Origin: Streptomyces dengpaensis
GTDB lineage: Bacteria > Actinomycetota > Actinomycetes > Streptomycetales > Streptomycetaceae
Length of the DNA: 64,000 nucleotides
Reading direction: 5' to 3'
Assembly (NCBI RefSeq): GCF_002946835.1
Contig: NZ_CP026652.1
Coordinates: forward strand, 4,650,001-4,714,000
How positions within the stretch are numbered: position 1 is the first letter of the stretch; each line of letters opens with the position of its first letter. Positions 52,845-60,867 of this stretch are shown here, piece by piece. The position numbers and the translations under genes were made by a program. The notes under the pieces were generated by a model, which worked only from the letters and a program-made list of their open reading frames with translations, searched no databases and had not been told where the DNA came from.

Positions 52845-53282
52845 GTGGTGAGCACCGACTGGAAGAGCGATCTGAGGCAGCGCGGCTACCGGCTGACGCC
52901 GCAGCGTCAGCTTGTCCTCGAAGCCGTGGACACCCTGGAGCACGCGACCCCCGACGACATCCTCATCGAGGTGAGGAAGACGGCGTCGGGGGTCAACATT
53001 TCCACCGTCTACCGGACCCTGGAGCTCCTGGAGGAGCTCGGGCTGGTCTCGCACGCCCATCTCGGGCACGGCGCGCCGACGTACCACCTTGCCGACCGGC
53101 ACCACCACATACACCTGGTGTGCCGCGACTGCACGAACGTCATCGAGGCCGACCTCTCCGTGGCTGCCGAGTTCACCGCGAAGCTGCGTGACACCTTCGG
53201 TTTCGACACCGACATGAAGCACTTCGCGATCTTCGGCCGCTGTCGTGACTGCTCGCTCAAGAGTTCAACTACCAAGTCGTAG
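52845..53282 (+). CDS. nur: Nickel uptake regulator Nur (Fur family)
   Basis: A 145-residue Fur-family repressor. The residues that define Nur in S. coelicolor are all at the same numbers: His33, His70, His72, His86, His88, His90 and His126. It has the CxxC pairs CRDC (93-96) and CRDC near the C terminus. With nickel it should repress nickel uptake and the iron SOD and favour the nickel SOD. TAGACT lies 6 nt before the GTG, so it is probably leaderless. Confidence 0.93.
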   Translation: MVSTDWKSDLRQRGYRLTPQRQLVLEAVDTLEHATPDDILIEVRKTASGVNISTVYRTLELLEELGLVSHAHLGHGAPTYHLADRHHHIHLVCRDCTNVIEADLSVAAEFTAKLRDTFGFDTDMKHFAIFGRCRDCSLKSSTTKS

Positions 53283-53291
53283 GCTAGGTGT

Positions 53292-54257
53292 ATGAAGAGT
53301 CCCCTGCTGTCTCTGCCCGGCGCCGTCCCCGCTGAGGGCGTGGACGAAGGCGTCGCCGCCCATTACGGCGACCTGTTCCGCGAACAGCGTGCCCTCGCCG
53401 ACGGCAACGGCTTCGTGGACCTCTCCCACCGCGCCGTCATCACCGTCACCGGCGATGACCGGCTCAGCTGGCTGCACCTGCTGCTCACCCAGCACGTCAG
53501 CGACCTCCCGGCCGGCCGGGCCACCGAAGCGCTGATCCTCTCCGCGCACGGCCACATCGAGCACGCGCTGTATCTCGTCGACGACGGCGAGACGGTGTGG
53601 ATGCACGCGGAACCCGGCACCCAGGAGGCGTTGGTCGCGTACCTGGAGTCGATGAAGTTCTTCTACCGGGTCGAAGTCGCCGACCGGACCGACGAGTTCG
53701 CGATCGTGCACCTGCCGGCGGGGTCGATCGCCGAGGCCCCCGAGGGCGTCGTCGTACGCGAGACGCCGTACGGCCGTGACCTGTTCCTTCCTCGTACGGA
53801 CCTGGAGTCGTACGCGGAGAGGAGCGGCCCCGCGGCCGGACTGCTGGCCTACGAGGCGCTGCGTGTCGAGCACCACCGCCCGCGCCTCGGCTTCGAGACC
53901 GACCACCGCACCATCCCGCACGAGCTGGGCTGGATCGGCACCGCGGTGCACCTCCAGAAGGGCTGCTACCGGGGCCAGGAGACCGTCGCCCGGGTGCAGA
54001 ACCTGGGCAAGCCCCCGCGCCGCCTCGTCTTCCTGCACCTCGACGGCAGCGAGGTCCATCTGCCGGCGCACGGCACCGAGATCCGTCTCGCCGACGAGGG
54101 GCCCGACGGCCGGAAGATCGGTTTCATCACCACCTCCGTACGCCACCACGAGCTGGGCCCGATCGCCCTGGCCCTGGTGAAGCGGAACGTGCCGGTGGAC
54201 GCGGCGTTGGTCGCGGGCACGACGGCGGCGGCGCAGGAAGTGGTGGTCGAGCCCTAG
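53292..54257 (+). CDS. ygfZ: YgfZ/GcvT-like folate-binding protein
   Basis: A 321-residue protein like YgfZ, which supports iron-sulfur cluster maintenance. The signature KGCYRGQE (about residue 222) with catalytic Cys is present. The N-terminal part resembles the glycine cleavage T protein (VDLSHRAVITVTGDDRLSWL). TAGGCT lies 7 nt before the ATG, with AGGTG in between. Confidence 0.93.
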   Translation: MKSPLLSLPGAVPAEGVDEGVAAHYGDLFREQRALADGNGFVDLSHRAVITVTGDDRLSWLHLLLTQHVSDLPAGRATEALILSAHGHIEHALYLVDDGETVWMHAEPGTQEALVAYLESMKFFYRVEVADRTDEFAIVHLPAGSIAEAPEGVVVRETPYGRDLFLPRTDLESYAERSGPAAGLLAYEALRVEHHRPRLGFETDHRTIPHELGWIGTAVHLQKGCYRGQETVARVQNLGKPPRRLVFLHLDGSEVHLPAHGTEIRLADEGPDGRKIGFITTSVRHHELGPIALALVKRNVPVDAALVAGTTAAAQEVVVEP

Positions 54258-54300
54258 GGCGACAGGGCGATGGGCTCCGGTGCGACAGGGCTCTGGGGCT

Positions 54301-54780
54301 CTACATCTCGAGCAGGACGGTGAACGGGCCGTCGTTCGTCAGCGAGACGCGCATCTGTGCGCCGAAGCGGCCCGTCGCCACCGTCGCGCCCAGGGCGCGG
54401 AGTTGGGCGACGACCTCGTCGACGAGGGGTTCGGCCACATCGCCGGGGGCGGCGGCGTTCCACGTGGGGCGGCGGCCCTTGCGGGCGTCTCCGTACAGGG
54501 TGAACTGGCTGATGACGAGCAGTGGTGCGTCGATGTCGGAGCACGACTTCTCGTCGGCCAGCATGCGGATCGACCAGAGTTTGCGGGCGAGTTGGCCCGC
54601 CTTCTCCTTGGTGTCGTCGTGCGTGACCCCGACGAGGACGCACAGCCCCTCGCCGACGATCTCCCCGACGGTCTCGCCCGCCCGTCTCCCACCGCCACCC
54701 TCAACCGAGGACCTTCGGTCCGCCCCTTGGTTTTCCACGACGACGCTCGCGCCGTCCACTCTCTGCACCACCGCACGCAT
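54301..54780 (-). CDS. dtd: D-aminoacyl-tRNA deacylase with an unusual insertion
   Basis: A 159-residue Dtd homologue, which cleaves D-amino acids from tRNA. The catalytic motifs [15 protein letters not shown] and [11 protein letters not shown] are intact. The family is about 141-145 residues: here about 17 extra residues ([20 protein letters not shown] region, about 17-36) lie in the first beta hairpin. The ATG follows CATGAT by 7 nt, so it is possibly leaderless. Confidence 0.92.
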   Translation of the reverse strand: MRAVVQRVDGASVVVENQGADRRSSVEGGGGRRAGETVGEIVGEGLCVLVGVTHDDTKEKAGQLARKLWSIRMLADEKSCSDIDAPLLVISQFTLYGDARKGRRPTWNAAAPGDVAEPLVDEVVAQLRALGATVATGRFGAQMRVSLTNDGPFTVLLEM

Positions 54781-54974
54781 GTGGACCATCATGCCGTGCG
54801 CGGCCGACGGGGCACCGTGCGGGCCCTTCGCGTGATTCCCGGGGTCGGTAACCCCCCATCTGGGGCCGATCGGGGGCACTCGGTCACATAGCGGCCACTT
54901 GGGGTGGCACCATGCGGTGTGTTGCGGTGCATCCGTGGGGTGGGCCGCGCCGGTCGAGGGGACGGTAGAGGCAC

Positions 54975-55631
54975 ATGAGCACACCGAGTACCGGGCAGCC
55001 GCCCGGGGCCGTGTCATTGACCCGTACGAGCCCACGGGCGGGAGGGATGACGGCCCGGCCGCCGGTGCAGCGCACCGACAGCAACCCGGTGACCTCCCCA
55101 CCGCCCGAGCACGACCTCGCCGTGCTCCGGCTGCCCGAGCTGCGGACGCTGCGCCGGGACGCCCAGCGGGACGAGGCCGATCTCAGCTATGTACGGCGGC
55201 TGCTCCAGGGACGTATCGACATCCTGCGGGCGGAACTGGCGCGCCGCGGGGAGCGCCGGGGGTCCGCCCCGGCCGCCGGGCAGCCGTCTCTCGACGCGTC
55301 CGGGGAGCCGTCGGTCGTCGAACGGCTCCCGGAGATCCTGACGGACGCGCCCGCCCGGCACCGTTCGTCGGCCCGCCATGTGACCGTGGGCACACCGCAC
55401 GGCGAGGAGTACCGGCGGCTGGCCGCGGACATGCTCGCCGAGGTCGAGCTGTCGGACCTCGACGCCCGCACGGACGAGGAGCTGGGCGCCGGGATGGGGC
55501 GGCTCGTCCGGTACGAGCAGGAGGTCTCCCGCCGGCGCCAGCAGCTGCAGCGCACGGCCGACGACTGCAGTGCGGAGATCGCCCGGAGGTACCGAGAAGG
55601 GGAAGCACAAGTAGACGACCTGCTCATCTGA
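54975..55631 (+). CDS. rsiG: c-di-GMP-dependent anti-sigma factor RsiG
   Basis: A 218-residue protein with two long helices, each carrying the complete c-di-GMP signature E-x3-S-x2-R-x3-Q-x3-[17 protein letters not shown] (67-82) and [16 protein letters not shown] (181-196). In Streptomyces RsiG with two c-di-GMP molecules holds the sporulation sigma factor WhiG. A linker of about 95 residues separates the helices. AGAGG precedes the ATG by 3 nt. Confidence 0.93.
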   Translation: MSTPSTGQPPGAVSLTRTSPRAGGMTARPPVQRTDSNPVTSPPPEHDLAVLRLPELRTLRRDAQRDEADLSYVRRLLQGRIDILRAELARRGERRGSAPAAGQPSLDASGEPSVVERLPEILTDAPARHRSSARHVTVGTPHGEEYRRLAADMLAEVELSDLDARTDEELGAGMGRLVRYEQEVSRRRQQLQRTADDCSAEIARRYREGEAQVDDLLI

Positions 55632-55690
55632 CGCGGCTGCCCCGGGGGTTGCGGGGGGCGTTCTGAGGGGTGCGGGCTGCGGGCCAAGGG

Positions 55691-55862
55691 GTTTTCGCCC
55701 CCGCCGCCCCTACCCTCCCCCACTCTCGGCTTCTCCCAGTGCCTTAAGGGCCTGGGAGGTACCCCCAGAGCGGGGGGACCCCCATCGTCACCTGGGGGCT
55801 GCCGCCCCCAGGCCCCCGCTGTCGCGCTGCGCGCTCGTCCTCGAACGCCGGACGGGCTAAAC
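55691..55862. repeat. Dispersed intergenic element, copy 3, with a nested insert
   Basis: Shares CGCCCCCGCCGCCCC, CTGGGGGC, GCGCTGCGCGCTCGTCCTCG and CGCCGGACGGGCTAAA with the copies at 19012 and 22885. In the middle, in place of the short TCCCGTATCT part, is about 70 bp containing CTCCCAGTGCC TTAAGGGC CTGGGAGGTACCCCC, which is the reverse complement of the hairpin element at 42702. Confidence 0.83.
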
Positions 55863-55919
55863 CCGGGGGGCGAAAAAATCCCCGCGACACCCCCACCCTC
55901 GTACACCTAGCGTGGCGCC

Positions 55920-57179
55920 ATGACGCCCCGCACGGATATCGACGTACGGCCGATCACCGAGGCCGAGACCCCGGACTGGACCCGCGCGCTGAACACCGGT
56001 TTCCTGCGATCCCCGGCCGTGTCGGACAGGGAGATCGCGGACCGGGGCTCCTACCTGATACCGGCCCGGACGCTGGGCGCGTTCGACGCCGGCCGATGCG
56101 TGGCGACCTTCCGCTCGTTCCCGCAGGAGCTCACCGCGGTGGGCGGCACCCCCGTCCCCGCGAACGCCATCTCGAACGTCACCGTCACCGCCACCCACCG
56201 CCGCCGCGGTCTCCTCACCCGCATGATGGCGGCCGACCTGGCCGCAGCGAAGGAGCGCGGTGACGTCGTCGCGACACTCATCGCGGCCGAGTACCCGATC
56301 TACGGCCGGTACGGCTTCGGCCCCGCCACCAGCACCGCCGAGTGGACCGTCGACGTAGCGCGCACGGGCCTGGACCGCCGCTGGTCCGGCCCCTCCGACG
56401 GTGGTCGTATCGACCTCGTGGACGGCGAGGACGTACGGAAGATCGGCCCTGAGCTGCACGAACGGTTCAGGCTCGCCCAGCCCGGCGCCGTCGGCCGCGA
56501 CGAGCGCTGGTGGCAGGTCAACACCGGCGCACTGACCCTGGACCGGTCGCCGTGGACGGAGCCGTTCTACGCGGTGTACCGCTCCGCGGCCGGCGAGGTC
56601 GAGGGCCTGGTCTCGTACGAGGCGGACGACAACTGGGGCGATGCCAAGCAGCCGCTGAACACGGCGGACGTGAACTGGCTGATCGCGGTGACCCCGGAGG
56701 CCGAGCGCGCCCTGTGGCAGTACCTCTGCTCGATCGACTGGATCACCCGGGTCAAGACCGGCTGGCGGGCCCCCGACGACCTGCTGCCGCACTTCCTGCC
56801 CGATCCGCGCGCCGCCCGCATCACCACGCAGGCGGACTGGCTGTGGGTGCGGATCCTGGATGTCGTACGGGCCCTGGAGGCGCGTACGTACGGGGGGTCG
56901 GGCGGCCGCCTGGTCCTGGAGGTGACCGACCGGGCGGGGCTGTCGGCGGGGCGGTACCGGCTGGAGGCGGGGCCCGACGGCGCGTCCTGCGCGCCGACCA
57001 CGCAGGACGCGCATCTCACCCTGGACATAGGCGAGTTGGGGGCACTGTGGCTGGGCGACGAGTCGGCGGTGCGGCTCGTCGCGCTGGGGCGGGTCCGGGA
57101 AGAACGAGCGGGCGCCGCCCTCGTGGCCGACGCCCTGCTGCGCACGTCCAGGCGACCGTGGTGCCCGGACATCTTCTGA
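55920..57179 (+). CDS. Eis-like GNAT acetyltransferase
   Basis: A 419-residue protein of the Eis family: a GNAT domain with [20 protein letters not shown] (acetyl-CoA loop), a second GNAT-like domain and a sterol-carrier-like C-terminal domain ending WCPDIF; the free C-terminal carboxylate acts as catalytic base in this family. Some Eis proteins acetylate aminoglycosides. TAGCGT lies 6 nt before the ATG, so it is probably leaderless. Confidence 0.92.
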   Translation: MTPRTDIDVRPITEAETPDWTRALNTGFLRSPAVSDREIADRGSYLIPARTLGAFDAGRCVATFRSFPQELTAVGGTPVPANAISNVTVTATHRRRGLLTRMMAADLAAAKERGDVVATLIAAEYPIYGRYGFGPATSTAEWTVDVARTGLDRRWSGPSDGGRIDLVDGEDVRKIGPELHERFRLAQPGAVGRDERWWQVNTGALTLDRSPWTEPFYAVYRSAAGEVEGLVSYEADDNWGDAKQPLNTADVNWLIAVTPEAERALWQYLCSIDWITRVKTGWRAPDDLLPHFLPDPRAARITTQADWLWVRILDVVRALEARTYGGSGGRLVLEVTDRAGLSAGRYRLEAGPDGASCAPTTQDAHLTLDIGELGALWLGDESAVRLVALGRVREERAGAALVADALLRTSRRPWCPDIF

Positions 57180-57254
57180 TCCTGACTTGGGCTGGGTGGT
57201 CCTCCTTCCGTGCGGGCGATGGCCGCTGATTCGTTGAGGCGTTGATCCGTAGCG

Positions 57255-57345
57255 ATTCAGTTGTAGTGACGCGGTGGTGCATTCAGTTGCGGTGCTGCAG
57301 TGGTGCATTCAGTTGTGGCTGCGCATTCAGTTGTGGCTGTGCTGT
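57255..57345. repeat. Tandem repeat with 26- and 18-bp steps
   Basis: Four copies of the core ATTCAGTTG (57255-57331) in a G/T-rich setting (GATTCAGTTGTAGTG, GCATTCAGTTGCGGTGC, GCATTCAGTTGTGGCT, GCATTCAGTTGTGGCTG). It lies between the Eis-like gene and the small membrane gene. Confidence 0.78.
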
Positions 57346-57426
57346 GCGGTGGTGCGGGCTGACCGAGCTCCCGGCTCCCCTCCGGAAGGGAGCCCGGTCG
57401 GCCGGACTGCCGGACGGTGGAGTCCG

Positions 57427-57612
57427 TCAGCCGGACTGGGCGAGCAGCATCACGAGGATCACAGCTCCGATGCCGCCGATCACGGTGTTCTTGGCCTTGA
57501 TGCCGATGGTCAGCGCGACGAACGCGATGATGCCCATCGGCCCGAACTTCCACTGGACGAGATGCTCGAATCCGATGGCGAGGGCGGCGACGGCGAGGGC
57601 GACGAGCGGCAT
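57427..57612 (-). CDS. Small two-helix membrane protein
   Basis: A 61-residue protein, MPLVALAVAALAIGFEHLVQ then WKFGPMG and a second hydrophobic run ending MLLAQSG. GGAGGGACCGTC precedes the ATG. It is divergent from the first GntR gene across about 230 bp holding a palindromic operator. No family recognised; the second such protein (60454) has the same partner arrangement but little obvious similarity. Confidence 0.82.
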   Translation of the reverse strand: MPLVALAVAALAIGFEHLVQWKFGPMGIIAFVALTIGIKAKNTVIGGIGAVILVMLLAQSG

Positions 57613-57740
57613 GACGGTCCCTCCTTCGGGACGGGGAGGCGGACCCCCGCTGAGGACCGTCCGCCTGGTCGACCTGGGCCCTTTGGCTGTCAGGTGCGAC
57701 GTCGGCGGCCAACCCCCGGGAAGTTTGACCATGTTGCGCA

Positions 57741-57755
57741 AGTTGGCTACCAACT
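57741..57755. promoter_or_regulatory. Palindromic operator of the GntR pair
   Basis: AGTTGG-CTA-CCAACT, a perfect 15-bp inverted repeat between the divergent small membrane gene and the first GntR gene. The same core occurs at 58751-58767. Confidence 0.75.
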
Positions 57756-57842
57756 CACTCTTACTTATCTCCGCGTTGGGTCGACTCATAACCACCTGTC
57801 CGGCAACTGCCCAAAGATGGCGGGAAGTTGTAGTGTTTGGTT

Positions 57843-58748
57843 GTGGACCCGGAGCACGCCGCCGTCAATGGGCGGAACAGGTCACCACGGCCACAGAAGT
57901 CACACCGAGAGGTGGCCGACGAGCTGCGCAGCCGGATCAGGTCCGGTCAGCTGCGGCCTGGCCAGCGCATGCCCACGCAGGCCAAGCTGGCGGACGAGTT
58001 CGGCGTCGAGCGCGGCGCCGTACGCCAGGCGCTGCGCATCCTGCAGTCGGAGCATCTGCTCGTCAATGTGTCCAAGGGAAGCCCCGCGACCGTCGCCCGC
58101 AATCCGGAAGGGCCGCTGACCGGGCCCGAAGCCCAGCCGCAGCCCACCACGGTGGCGCTCGGCGCGCGGATAACGGCCGCCTTCGCCGCCCCTCATGTGG
58201 AGATAGACGCGCTGTGTCTGACGTCGATCTCGCTGACCCTCGCCATGAGTGAGCCCCTGCGGCAGGTTCACGCGGGGCGAATAAAACCGGCCAGGGTCGA
58301 CGTCCGCCTGTTGCTGCCCAGCAGCGACATCGATCTCGCCTTCCCGGCCGCGGTCGACTCCGCCGCCGCCGGCCGCCTGCAGCGCAACTGGCTGGCCAAC
58401 CGCAACGCCCAGGGCCAGGTCCTGCGCCACAACCTGCTCGCCCTCCGGTCCACGCACGGCATCGACGTCAACGTCACCTTCCGCGCACTGCCCTTCACCC
58501 CGCCCGTGAAGCTGTATCTGCTCAACGGAGCCGAGGCCCTCTTCGCGTACTACACCCTCGCCAAACGCGAGGAGGAGATCGACGACACGCACCTGGAGAT
58601 GTACGACGTCCAGGGCACGCAGTCCATGCTCTTCCCCTTCACCCAGGGCGCCGGACTGCGCGACACGACGTTTGTGGAACAGTCCCATCTCTGGTTCAAC
58701 GCGCTGTGGGAGACCATCAGCTCGGAGCTGCTGCTTTCGCCAACGTGA
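57843..58748 (+). CDS. GntR-type regulator 1 with unusual C-terminal domain
   Basis: A 301-residue regulator. The N-terminal GntR winged helix (EVADELRSRIRSGQLRPGQR, MPTQAKLADEFGVERGAVRQ, ALRILQSEHLLVNVSKGSPA) covers about residues 18-82. The C-terminal domain of about 200 residues is not FadR, HutC or MocR. It contains a run shared nearly unchanged with the next gene (GIDVNVTFRALPFTPPVKLY). Start: TAGTGT lies 6 nt before the GTG at 57843, no ribosome site, so it is probably leaderless; a TTG two codons earlier is also in frame. Confidence 0.85.
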   Translation: MDPEHAAVNGRNRSPRPQKSHREVADELRSRIRSGQLRPGQRMPTQAKLADEFGVERGAVRQALRILQSEHLLVNVSKGSPATVARNPEGPLTGPEAQPQPTTVALGARITAAFAAPHVEIDALCLTSISLTLAMSEPLRQVHAGRIKPARVDVRLLLPSSDIDLAFPAAVDSAAAGRLQRNWLANRNAQGQVLRHNLLALRSTHGIDVNVTFRALPFTPPVKLYLLNGAEALFAYYTLAKREEEIDDTHLEMYDVQGTQSMLFPFTQGAGLRDTTFVEQSHLWFNALWETISSELLLSPT

Positions 58749-58750
58749 CC

Positions 58751-58787
58751 GAGTTGGCAACCAACTCTACCTGAGTTGTCCCAACTT
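58751..58787. promoter_or_regulatory. Two tandem palindromic operators before the second GntR gene
   Basis: GAGTTGGCAACCAACTC (58751-58767, perfect arms with a CAA centre) and GAGTTGTCCCAACTT (58773-58787). Their centres are 21 bp apart, two helical turns. They lie 3 bp after the stop of GntR 1 and match the 57741 operator. Confidence 0.78.
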
Positions 58788-58853
58788 GGCCGACGCTCAT
58801 AAACAACTCGCAAACAACTCCCCGTAGATGGATAGCAGTTGTAACGTTTGGTC

Positions 58854-59726
58854 GTGACTCAGGAGAACGTGGCAGTGAACGGCAGCAGAAGGCTCTCGCC
58901 CCAGGAGATCGCCGACGTCCTGCGGGAGCGGATCCGCGTGGGAGACCTCAGGGCCGGCGACCGCCTGCCCACTCAGGCCGAGCTGGCAGAGGAGTTCGGC
59001 GTCGAGCGCGGCACCGTCCGCCAGGCCCTGCGCGCCCTCCAGAGCGACGGTCTCCTCAGCAACGTCAGCAAGGGCAGCCCGCCGCGGATCGCCGACGTCT
59101 CCCCCGTACGCGACGAACCCCAGCCGACGATGGTGGGCCTCGCGCCGCGCCTCACCGAGGCGTTCTCCGTGCCGCACGTGCGTATCGACGCGGCGTGCCT
59201 GACCGCGGAGACCCTGATGCTGACCCTCGGCGAACCGGTCCGGCAGATCCACGAGGGCAGGATCCGCCCCCAGTCGATCGACGTCCGCATCCTGCTGCCC
59301 TCCCGGGACATCACCCTCGCGTTCCCGGTCCCGGTGGAGCGCGGCGGCGAGGACGACCCCGTCCACCAGCGCTGGCTCGACCAGCGCAACGCCCAGGGCC
59401 ACGTCCTGCGCCACAACCTCCAGTCCCTGCGCACCTCCCACGGCATCGACGTCCGCGTGACCTTCCGCGCCCTGCCGTTCACCCCGCCGGTGAAGCTGTA
59501 CCTGCTCAACGAGTCGGAGGCGCTCATCGCGTACTACATGATCACCAAGCGTGAGGAGACCGTGGACAGCGGAGTCCTGGAGATGTACGACGCCCTCGGC
59601 TCCGCCTCCCTCCTCTTCTCCTTCGAGAAGCGGGCCGGCCAGCGGGACGCCGCCTTCGTGGAGCAATCCCAGAAGTGGTTCGACGCCCTCTGGGAAACCA
59701 TCACCACGGACCTGACACTCTCCTAG
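58854..59726 (+). CDS. GntR-type regulator 2, paralogue of regulator 1
   Basis: A 290-residue protein aligned end to end with regulator 1: winged helix (LSPQEIADVLRERIRVGDLR, LPTQAELAEEFGVERGTVRQ) and the same C-terminal domain (RNAQGHVLRHNLQSLRTSHG, VKLYLLNESEALIAYYMITK). Promoters are also duplicated: TAACGTTTGGTCGTG here, TAGTGTTTGGTTGTG at regulator 1. The GTG start is probably leaderless. Its stop overlaps the HAD gene start (TAGTG). Confidence 0.86.
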   Translation: MTQENVAVNGSRRLSPQEIADVLRERIRVGDLRAGDRLPTQAELAEEFGVERGTVRQALRALQSDGLLSNVSKGSPPRIADVSPVRDEPQPTMVGLAPRLTEAFSVPHVRIDAACLTAETLMLTLGEPVRQIHEGRIRPQSIDVRILLPSRDITLAFPVPVERGGEDDPVHQRWLDQRNAQGHVLRHNLQSLRTSHGIDVRVTFRALPFTPPVKLYLLNESEALIAYYMITKREETVDSGVLEMYDALGSASLLFSFEKRAGQRDAAFVEQSQKWFDALWETITTDLTLS

Positions 59727-60463
59727 TGACTTCTGATACGGCGCAGACTGAACCGGTGGCAGCGGACACGGCGAACCTGAGAGAAGTGATCAAGCGCGCC
59801 CGCTTCGTGCTCTTCGACTTCGACGGGCCGATCTGCCGGCTCTTCGCGGGGCATTCTGCGGAGGATGTGGCGAAGGATCTGGTCGAGTGGCTGGAGCGGC
59901 AGGGTATGCGGGGGCTGCTCACGGAGCGCGAGCGTGTCCACCCCGACCCGATGGTGGTGCTGTACGCGGTCAACCGGCGGCGTCCGCACAGCGATCTGGT
60001 GGCCGAGCTCGAGGAGCGGTTCACCCAGCAGGAACTCAAGGCGGTGGCCTCCGCCTGGCCCACTCCCTACGCTGATCCGCTGATACGGACCTGGAGTGCC
60101 GTCGGAGCCCGGCTGGCGATCACGACCAACAACTCCCCGCTCACCGCCGCCCGTTACCTCGCGAGCCGGGGTCTGTCCGCATGCTTCGCGCCCAACATCT
60201 ACGGCCGCACCCAGAACCTGCACCACCTCAAGCCGGACCCGCACTGCCTCAACCGGGCCATGAACGCCCTGGGCGCCGCCCCATCGGCGTCGCTCATGAT
60301 CGGCGACGCCGTCTCGGACTTCCACGCCGCCCGACAGGCCGGAGTTCCGTTCCTCGGCTACGCGCGTAACGAGGCCAAGGAGAAGGCGCTGCGCGAAGCG
60401 GGTGCCGAGGAAGTGGTGGGGTCGCTGGAACTGGTGCTGCGGGTGCTCAGAGGTCAGGCGTGA
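59726..60463 (+). CDS. HAD superfamily phosphatase
   Basis: A 245-residue hydrolase of the phosphoglycolate phosphatase type. Motif I is FVLFDFDGPICRLF with two Asp residues, motif II is ITTNNSP, the Lys is in HHLKPDPHCL and motif IV is MIGDAVSDFHAA. A helical cap lies between residues 30 and 120. The GTG overlaps the regulator 2 stop, so its translation is coupled to it. The substrate is unknown; a product or substrate of the nearby kinase-like protein is an attractive guess. Confidence 0.92.
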   Translation: MTSDTAQTEPVAADTANLREVIKRARFVLFDFDGPICRLFAGHSAEDVAKDLVEWLERQGMRGLLTERERVHPDPMVVLYAVNRRRPHSDLVAELEERFTQQELKAVASAWPTPYADPLIRTWSAVGARLAITTNNSPLTAARYLASRGLSACFAPNIYGRTQNLHHLKPDPHCLNRAMNALGAAPSASLMIGDAVSDFHAARQAGVPFLGYARNEAKEKALREAGAEEVVGSLELVLRVLRGQA

Positions 60464-60675
60464 AGGCACAGCGCCAGAAGGACGACGGCGAGCCCTGCAG
60501 CCCACCAGCCCGGGTTGCTGTGGACCGTCCGTACGATCGCCCGCACCAGATGCCGTAGCAGCAACGGCATGAGGGCCAGCAGGAACAGTCCGGCGCCGGC
60601 TATCCCGAATTTCGTCTGCAACGTCTGGCTGACCCCGAATTCAAGGACAGCACCCACCAGTTGGAAGAAGATCAC
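60454..60675 (-). CDS. Small two-helix membrane protein (second)
   Basis: A 73-residue protein with two hydrophobic helices (AGLFLLALMPLLLRHLV and WWAAGLAVVLLALCLHA) and a basic link. GTG start. It overlaps the HAD gene end by 10 bp on the opposite strand and is divergent from GntR 3, as 57427 is from GntR 1. Confidence 0.78.
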   Translation of the reverse strand: MIFFQLVGAVLEFGVSQTLQTKFGIAGAGLFLLALMPLLLRHLVRAIVRTVHSNPGWWAAGLAVVLLALCLHA

Positions 60676-60715
60676 GTCCCCACCCCGTCCGCTTCAGCGA
60701 ATCGATCAACTACCT

Positions 60716-60727
60716 GTCCAATTGGAC
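60716..60727. promoter_or_regulatory. Perfect 12-bp palindrome, candidate GntR 3 operator
   Basis: GTCCAATTGGAC in the gap between the small membrane gene and GntR 3. It differs from the AGTTGG-type sites, as expected if the third regulator has diverged in its DNA specificity. Confidence 0.55.
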
Positions 60728-60867
60728 TGGTTATCTTGAATTGTTTGTGCCCTGCCTGCTAGATCCCTTAACCGGCAGGCGACTTCTGGATATGCCATCC
60801 GCCAAATCCGGCCACCAATGTGACTGGAAGCGGTTTGCCCGAGGCCGGGGCGCGGTACGGTCGCGGT

